32,906 bases of DNA from Nocardia amamiensis NBRC 102102 (GTDB taxonomy: Bacteria; Actinomycetota; Actinomycetes; Mycobacteriales; Mycobacteriaceae), in NCBI RefSeq assembly GCF_001612745.1, contig NZ_BDBA01000148.1, positions 1 to 32,906 on the forward strand, read 5' to 3'. Positions 28,072-32,906 of this stretch are shown here, piece by piece (position 1 is the first letter of the stretch; every line of letters begins with the position of its first letter). The notes beneath the pieces are model-generated. The model did not search any database, was not told the DNA's origin, and saw only the letters and a program-made list of their open reading frames with translations. Made by a program: the position numbers and the translations under genes.

Positions 28072-29937
28072 ATGCCCGACATCGCGCAAGAAGAGATCAT
28101 GTGGTTCGCCGCTCCGGGCACCGAGGGCGGTGGAGCGGCGCTGGACCAGGTGGCGGTCATGACCGGTGCCGCAGGTGTCCTCGCGCTCCTGCTGCTGTGG
28201 GCCGGGTATCTGCACCGGACCCGCCGCATCACTTGGCTGCAGCGGCTCGCCGACCGTCTCGGGCGACTGTGCAACCGGCCTGGTTGGGTCGCGCTCCCGC
28301 TGGTGATGTTCCTCGCGACCATCCTGACCGCGCTGCTGGGCTTCATCTGGGATGTCAGCTTGCACGTGGGCAACGGTCGCGATGCGGGGCCGCTGGCGAA
28401 TCCGGCGCACTACTTCATCCTGGCGGGATTGTTCTTCCTGTTCACCGCCGGGATGTCGGCGATCGTCCTCCCGCTCGACGAGCAGCCCGGCGCCGCGGCG
28501 GTGCGCGTCACCCGCACCTGGTACGCACCGGTCGGGGGCATCCTGATCGCCGGTGCCGGCCTCTACGCGTTGATCGGGTTCCCGCTCGACGACATCTGGC
28601 ATCGGCTGTTCGGACAGGACGTCACGCTCTGGGGACCGACGCATCTGATGCTCATCGGCGGCGCCGGATTATCGCTGGTCGGCGTGCTGCTGCTGGAGTT
28701 CGAGGGCAGGCACAACCGGCCCGATCCCGGCCGCACCGACGGGCGGCTGATGTGGCTGCTGCGGTCGTTTGCCTTCGGCGGGCTGCTCATCGGCCTGTCG
28801 GTGTTCCAAGTCGAATTCGACTTCGGCGTCCCGCAGTTCCGGCTCGTGCTGCAGCCGATGCTCATCGTGGTCGCGGCCACCGTCACCCTCGTCGCCGCCC
28901 GCGCGACCCTCGGTCCGGGCAGCACGCTGGTTGTGGTGCTGTTCGCCGCCTTCGTCCGCGCGGTGGTAGCCGTGCTGGTCGGCGGGCCGGTCATCGACGC
29001 GCCCCACAACGTCTTCCCGCTGTATCTCGGCGCAGCCGTCGTGGTGGAACTGCTGGCGCTGCTGCCGCTGGCCCGGCGGCCGATCTGGTGGGGTGCGATC
29101 TGCGGACTCGGGATCGCGACGGCGGGGCTGTGGCTGGAATCCCTCTGGGTCCGTGCGATGTTCGTCGACTCGTGGCCGAGGGCGATGTGGCCGGAACTTC
29201 TCGCGATGGCAGTGCCGACCGGCATCGCGGGCGGTGTCGTCGGCGCGCTGCTGGGCATGGTGCTGCGAGGCGACGCGCTGCCACGCCCACCGGTGCGACG
29301 CGGTCTGATGATCGCTGCGGTCGTGACCGTGGCGGCCGCGACCGCCAACGGGCTGGTCATCGACGTTCCGGAACAGGCCGTAGCCACGGTGACACTGCGC
29401 GAGGCCGAATCGGACCCGGGCGGGAGAATGGTGCTCGCCGACATCCGTGTTACTCCTGCTGGTCTCGTCGGCTCCGATCCCGAATGGGTTCAGATCCTGG
29501 CCTGGCAGGGCGGGATCGGCAGCGGCAGTCCCGGCCGCGGTCTGGTGGTCGACCAGCTCCAGCGCGTGGGCCCCGGCCACTATGTGTCGACCAAACCTGT
29601 TCCGGCACACGGCACATGGAAGACGGTCCTGCGAATGCAGGATGGTCGCGTACTGACCGCGGCGCCGATTTTCCTGGCCGCCGACCCGGGGATCGGCGCC
29701 GCGGAGATCCCCGCGCCGGCCTCCTTCACCCGGCCGTTCATCTCCGAGATCACCCTGTTGCAGCGGGAGCGATCGTTCGACCACCCGTCCTGGTGGTTCG
29801 GCGCGGCATCGCTGGTCGTGCTGGTGTGCAGCCTCGTCCTCGTCGGAGCACTGTCCTGGGGTGCGGCACGGATCAACGACCGGTATCCGCACGTGGGCCC
29901 GACGGCGGCACCGGAAGAATCGGCGGTTTCGCGATGA
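28072..29937 (+). CDS. Polytopic membrane protein with repeated Asp/His motif and C-terminal extracytoplasmic domain
   Basis: I do not recognise a named family. The 621-residue product has about a dozen membrane segments in the first 430 residues (for example 31-47, 72-93, 114-134, 152-170, 190-208, 232-246, 260-276, 284-304). A soluble domain of about 105 residues (436-540) follows, ending GHYVSTKPVPAHGTWKTVLRMQDG, reminiscent of FixH/YtkA-like beta domains. A final helix spans 577-597. The motif D-x3-H-x3-G-x-D-x(5,6)-P-x-H occurs twice: Asp94/His98/Gly102/Asp104/Pro111/His113 and Asp173/His177/Gly181/Asp183/Pro189/His191. Membrane-edge His/Asp sets like this suggest metal binding, which is inference. 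GGAG before ATG 28072 sets the start. It is coupled to the next small gene. Confidence 0.85.
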   Translation: MPDIAQEEIMWFAAPGTEGGGAALDQVAVMTGAAGVLALLLLWAGYLHRTRRITWLQRLADRLGRLCNRPGWVALPLVMFLATILTALLGFIWDVSLHVGNGRDAGPLANPAHYFILAGLFFLFTAGMSAIVLPLDEQPGAAAVRVTRTWYAPVGGILIAGAGLYALIGFPLDDIWHRLFGQDVTLWGPTHLMLIGGAGLSLVGVLLLEFEGRHNRPDPGRTDGRLMWLLRSFAFGGLLIGLSVFQVEFDFGVPQFRLVLQPMLIVVAATVTLVAARATLGPGSTLVVVLFAAFVRAVVAVLVGGPVIDAPHNVFPLYLGAAVVVELLALLPLARRPIWWGAICGLGIATAGLWLESLWVRAMFVDSWPRAMWPELLAMAVPTGIAGGVVGALLGMVLRGDALPRPPVRRGLMIAAVVTVAAATANGLVIDVPEQAVATVTLREAESDPGGRMVLADIRVTPAGLVGSDPEWVQILAWQGGIGSGSPGRGLVVDQLQRVGPGHYVSTKPVPAHGTWKTVLRMQDGRVLTAAPIFLAADPGIGAAEIPAPASFTRPFISEITLLQRERSFDHPSWWFGAASLVVLVCSLVLVGALSWGAARINDRYPHVGPTAAPEESAVSR

Positions 29938-30149
29938 TCTATGGCTACGACGGCGTGGACGTGCTGGCCGATCATTCGATCCTGGTGGCGATACCCGCCT
30001 TCCTGCCCGCGCTGCTCGTGGTCGCTGTCGTCGTGTTCCTCGCCCTGCGGGACCGCCGTGCGGAGGATGGCGAACGGGCTGCGGGTTCGCCGTCCGAACA
30101 CGGCGCGGACCAACCATCGAGGCAGCCACCTGAGTCTACAAGTGACTAG
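29934..30149 (+). CDS. Small single-span membrane protein, partner of the polytopic protein
   Basis: The 71-residue product starts MIYGYDGVDVLADHSI, has one membrane helix (residues about 17-39, LVAIPAFLPALLVVAVVVFLAL) and a charged, Ser/Pro-rich cytoplasmic-type tail. Its ATG overlaps the stop of the polytopic protein (ATGA), the usual sign of translational coupling and stoichiometric partners. The layout recalls small accessory subunits of membrane complexes. No catalytic motif is visible. Confidence 0.75.
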   Translation: MIYGYDGVDVLADHSILVAIPAFLPALLVVAVVVFLALRDRRAEDGERAAGSPSEHGADQPSRQPPESTSD

Positions 30150-30461
30150 TCGTTATCTTCAGTTTGTCGCGCGTGGTACGGCGGAGTTCGGCTGCTGTCC
30201 GATCCGCTCTTCGGCATCATCTCGTTGAGCGATTCCGGCAAAGTTCCGGTGATCATGCTGTTAGACAAGGTCTATTGATCGTTGCCGTGGCCGATTTCGC
30301 TCAGTCGGCCCTGACCGAAAGTAAATCCCGCAAAGTTCGTACAACACGGCGAAGAGGTTGCTAAGTTAATGACTATTCTAGTAACGAAAGCACGAAGCGG
30401 GCACTGCTGGCTCTCGGCATCGTCACGGTGGTGCTCGGACTCGATGAGGAGTAGCGAAGAC
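30150..30461. other. Regulatory gap upstream of lcp
   Basis: The 312 bp are AT-richer than the surroundings, especially 30240-30390, and contain no convincing gene. An imperfect inverted repeat, GTTGCTA (30357-30363) with TAGTAAC (30379-30385), encloses a TATTCT -10-like element (30374-30379). These are candidates for the lcp promoter and operator. No matching -35 element is evident. Confidence 0.4.
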
Positions 30462-31703
30462 ATGGATGGATTCAGCAGACGCGATGCGTTGAAGGCCGGT
30501 GGGATGTTGGGCGCGCTCGGCGCGTTGGCCATGGTGAGCCCGGTGCGGGCGGAGCCGTGGACGTGGTCGCCGCAGGGTTCGGTCGCAGGTAGCGGCTCCG
30601 GGGCCGATCCGATGGGGGTGTGGGACCCGGAGGCCGATGAGCTGGTCGCAGCACTGCTCGACAGGGGTGACGTGCCCCGGGTGAATGACCTGTTGCGGAC
30701 CTGGACCAGGAACGGTCAGCCCTTGCCTGCGGGTCTGCCGCCGGACTTGCGGGACTTCATGGAGTACGCCCGTCAGCTGCCGCTGTGGACCGACCACGGC
30801 AAGCTTGCCACCGCGGTCGAGTTCAACAAGAAGCGAGGACTCTATCTCGGTGTGTTGTACGGGCTGGCCAGCGGCATGATGAGCACGGTCATTCCCAAGG
30901 AGGCGCGCGCGGTCTACTACTCCAAGGGCGGCCACGATCTGAAGGACCGCATCTCCAAGACCGCGAAACTCGGCTACGACATCGGGACCGCGAACGCCTA
31001 TGGCCCCGATGGGGAGATGGTCGTCACCTGTCTCAAGACCCGGCTGGTGCATGCCGCGGTGCGTCACCTGCTGCCGCAGTCCCCGTACTGGGTGCACTCC
31101 GCCGAGGAGGACGTTCCGATCAGCCAGAACGACATGATGGTCACCTGGCACAGCCTGCCCACGACCGTCATGAAGCATCTGACCGCGTGGCAGGTGCCGA
31201 TACCCGCCGCCGAGTCCGAGGCCTTCCTGCACTCCTGGCAGCTGTGCGCGCACATGCTCGGCATCCGCGACGAGTACATTCCGGCCTCGTGGGACGAGGC
31301 CGATGCCCAGGCCCGGCAGGTCCTGGACCCGGTGCTGGCTCCGACTCCAGAGGGCGCCAAACTGGCCGACCGGCTCCTTCGCCTCGGCGCGAACCTCGAT
31401 CTCGCCGTCCTCAGCAAGCCGGTTCTCGGCGCGTTCACCCGCTTCTTGCTCGGCGACACGATCGCCGATGGGCTGGCCATCCCCAGGGAACCGGTCTGGG
31501 ACCCGCTGCTGCGAGTGAGTTGGGGACCCTTCATCGCCGTCCGCGAAGGCCTGCTCCCCGTTGTCCCACTCGCGCCGGATGCCTACTGGCTCTTCGACGA
31601 ATTCCTCCGGCAAGCAGCGCTGATCTACCTGGCCGAACTACGGATGCCGATCAGCATCGAAATCCCGCAGATGAACCGGGACATGAACCGACCGCCGCGC
31701 TGA
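30462..31703 (+). CDS. lcp: Latex clearing protein (rubber oxygenase), Lcp family
   Basis: Lcp is a secreted b-type haem dioxygenase that cleaves poly(cis-1,4-isoprene) endolytically to oligo-isoprenoid aldehydes/ketones. The 413-residue protein (Streptomyces K30 Lcp is of similar size) begins with a Tat signal, SRRDALKAGG, a hydrophobic stretch and likely cleavage after VRA at residue 30. The K30 active-site residues Glu148, Arg164, Lys167, Thr168 and axial His198 have counterparts at Glu147, Arg163, Lys166, Thr167 and His197 (PKEAR, DRISKTAK, KTRLVHAAVRHLL) with identical spacing. GAGGAG 10 nt before ATG 30462 fixes the start. It lies downstream of the membrane pair and upstream of an alpha/beta hydrolase. 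A more generic DUF2236/MpaB-type oxygenase is the fallback reading. Confidence 0.88.
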   Translation: MDGFSRRDALKAGGMLGALGALAMVSPVRAEPWTWSPQGSVAGSGSGADPMGVWDPEADELVAALLDRGDVPRVNDLLRTWTRNGQPLPAGLPPDLRDFMEYARQLPLWTDHGKLATAVEFNKKRGLYLGVLYGLASGMMSTVIPKEARAVYYSKGGHDLKDRISKTAKLGYDIGTANAYGPDGEMVVTCLKTRLVHAAVRHLLPQSPYWVHSAEEDVPISQNDMMVTWHSLPTTVMKHLTAWQVPIPAAESEAFLHSWQLCAHMLGIRDEYIPASWDEADAQARQVLDPVLAPTPEGAKLADRLLRLGANLDLAVLSKPVLGAFTRFLLGDTIADGLAIPREPVWDPLLRVSWGPFIAVREGLLPVVPLAPDAYWLFDEFLRQAALIYLAELRMPISIEIPQMNRDMNRPPR

Positions 31704-31837
31704 TCCGGGGGCGGCAATACACCTAGGTGGTGATCTGCTCCCCCTTGGGGAACGGACCCCATCACTCGGGGGCCTGATACCGGCGGCGCGGCTGGCGGAC
31801 AGTTGAACCTGTCATCGCCAGCAGACCGGAGGCTCCC

Positions 31838-32794
31838 ATGTCGATCTCCAGCGCAATCGCCACCCCGGCGGAGCGTCGTGCCACGGTCTGCACCGAAGAC
31901 GGTGTGGCACTGGCAGTTCGCGAGTACGGCCCGCGCGATGCGGACCTCACGGTCGTGCTCCTGCACGGACATTGTCTGCGCACCGAGTCCTGGGCCTACG
32001 TCCGCCACGCACTGCTGCGCCGATACACCGGCGCCCGGATCGTCTCCTACGACCACCGCGGCCACGGCGACTCCGCCGCGGCGTCCGGGCGGACCTACAA
32101 CCTCGAGCAGCTCGGACACGACCTACGGGACGTTCTCGACGCGGTCGCTCCCGCCGGGCCGGTCGTCCTCGTCGGCCACTCGATGGGCGGCATGACCGCG
32201 CTGACCTACGCCAGCCAGTACCCGCAAGAGATCGGCACTCGCATCATCGGCGTCGCCCTGATCGCGACCGCGGCGAGCGGGCTCGCCGACGCCGGCTTCG
32301 GCCGCCTCCTGCGCAACCCGGTCGTTTCCGCATTCCAGGCTGCCGTGCGACGTGCTCCTGGCGCGATGCACCGCGCGAAGCTGGCGGCCTGCAGGTTCCT
32401 CGCCCCGCTCGTCCGTACCGCCGAATTCGGCGATCGCGCGGTCAGCCCTCGCGTGCTCACCCTCGCCAACGCGATGCGCAACGAGACGCCGATCGTGACG
32501 ATGGCGAGCTTCTTGAGCGACTTCATGGTCTACGACCGAACCGACGCGCTTGCCGTTCTGTCGGAGATCCCGACCTTGGTGCTGTGCGGTTCGGCCGACC
32601 TGATGACGCCGCCGTCGCATTCTGTCGCGATGGCCGCCGCCGTCGAGTATTCGGACTTGGTGCTGGTCGACGGCGCCGGTCACTCGGTGATTCTCGAGCA
32701 GCCGAGACAGGTGGCCGAGGCGGTTGCGCGCCTGTTGACGCGCGCGGGCAGCACCGGCAAGGTCGAGGGCGCTCACCTCGAACTCGTCGCGTAG
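31838..32794 (+). CDS. Alpha/beta hydrolase
   Basis: The 318-residue hydrolase has an oxyanion-hole segment VVLLHGHC, YDHRGHGDS, the nucleophile elbow GHSMGG (Ser115), the acid Asp254 in CGSADLMTP and His282 in GAGHSVILEQP, a complete triad. The cap region (about 150-235) is rich in Arg and Ala. No signal peptide is seen, so it is intracellular. GGAGG just before ATG 31838 sets the start. It follows lcp by 134 bp on the same strand with its own likely promoter region. A role in ester or lactone hydrolysis, possibly of isoprenoid-derived or monooxygenase-derived products, is conjecture. Confidence 0.93.
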   Translation: MSISSAIATPAERRATVCTEDGVALAVREYGPRDADLTVVLLHGHCLRTESWAYVRHALLRRYTGARIVSYDHRGHGDSAAASGRTYNLEQLGHDLRDVLDAVAPAGPVVLVGHSMGGMTALTYASQYPQEIGTRIIGVALIATAASGLADAGFGRLLRNPVVSAFQAAVRRAPGAMHRAKLAACRFLAPLVRTAEFGDRAVSPRVLTLANAMRNETPIVTMASFLSDFMVYDRTDALAVLSEIPTLVLCGSADLMTPPSHSVAMAAAVEYSDLVLVDGAGHSVILEQPRQVAEAVARLLTRAGSTGKVEGAHLELVA

Positions 32795-32855
32795 CCGGCT
32801 CGCACCGGACCGGCGGCCGCTCGACGAGCAAACCCGGCCACTTCAGTGGGGGGTC

Positions 32856-32906
32856 ATGGATCCCAGCGGGTACAACGACCAGGGCACCGCCTCGATCGGT
32901 ACCGCC
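32856..32906 (+). CDS. 5' end of a gene cut by the window edge
   Basis: ATG 32856, preceded by a GGGGGG purine run about 3 nt away, opens a frame reading MDPSGYNDQGTASIGTA to the end of the window. Seventeen residues are too few to name a family. The gap from the previous stop is 61 bp, so it may be co-transcribed with the alpha/beta hydrolase. Confidence 0.35.
   Translation, partial: MDPSGYNDQGTASIGTA

Overview
The window is about 32.9 kb of high-GC chromosomal DNA, densely packed with short operons and regulators of the GntR, IclR, TetR and PucR/CdaR types. GC-biased codon use, GTG starts, probable leaderless starts, a Tat-exported latex-clearing oxygenase, a long acyl-CoA carboxylase and a Baeyer-Villiger-type monooxygenase operon point to a mycolic-acid actinomycete such as Nocardia, Rhodococcus or Gordonia. 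Nocardia is my best guess. This is an inference from gene content; there is no rRNA, tRNA or other taxonomic marker here. I saw no insertion sequence, phage gene, CRISPR array or tRNA.

Region 1 (about 1-6.8 kb) looks like a catabolic island. It holds a GntR/FCD regulator, a 3-hydroxyisobutyrate-dehydrogenase-like enzyme, an AtaL-like (DUF1857) SRPBCC protein, a class II aldolase homologue lacking all three zinc-ligand histidines, an NTF2/SnoaL-like protein, a frameshifted SDR remnant, a fumarylacetoacetate-hydrolase-family enzyme and two IclR regulators. Near-identical sites with core TGCATACA (or its complement) lie in front of at least four of these genes and tie them into one probable regulon.

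Region 2 (6.9-12.1 kb) is a TetR regulator divergent from a tightly overlapped operon: a ferritin-like di-iron protein (PF10118, usually labelled metal-dependent hydrolase), a flavin/2Fe-2S reductase, a Baeyer-Villiger-type flavin monooxygenase and an SDR. It reads as a small oxygenation pathway. Clustered palindromes sit in the divergent promoter.

Region 3 (12.2-24.2 kb) starts with a small unknown gene that has an unusually strong ribosome binding site. It is followed by an 1821-residue single-chain carboxylase with the domain order of eukaryotic acetyl-CoA carboxylase, a double-domain VOC protein, a MAO-like amine oxidase divergent from a TetR gene, a type-B carboxylesterase and a methyltransferase.

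Region 4 (24.3-32.9 kb) has a PucR/CdaR regulator divergent from a truncated AMP-binding protein, and a TetR regulator divergent from a RidA-family protein without the catalytic arginine. Next come a two-gene membrane module with an internally repeated His/Asp motif, an Lcp-type rubber oxygenase with its active-site residues intact, an alpha/beta hydrolase, and the start of one more gene at the window edge.
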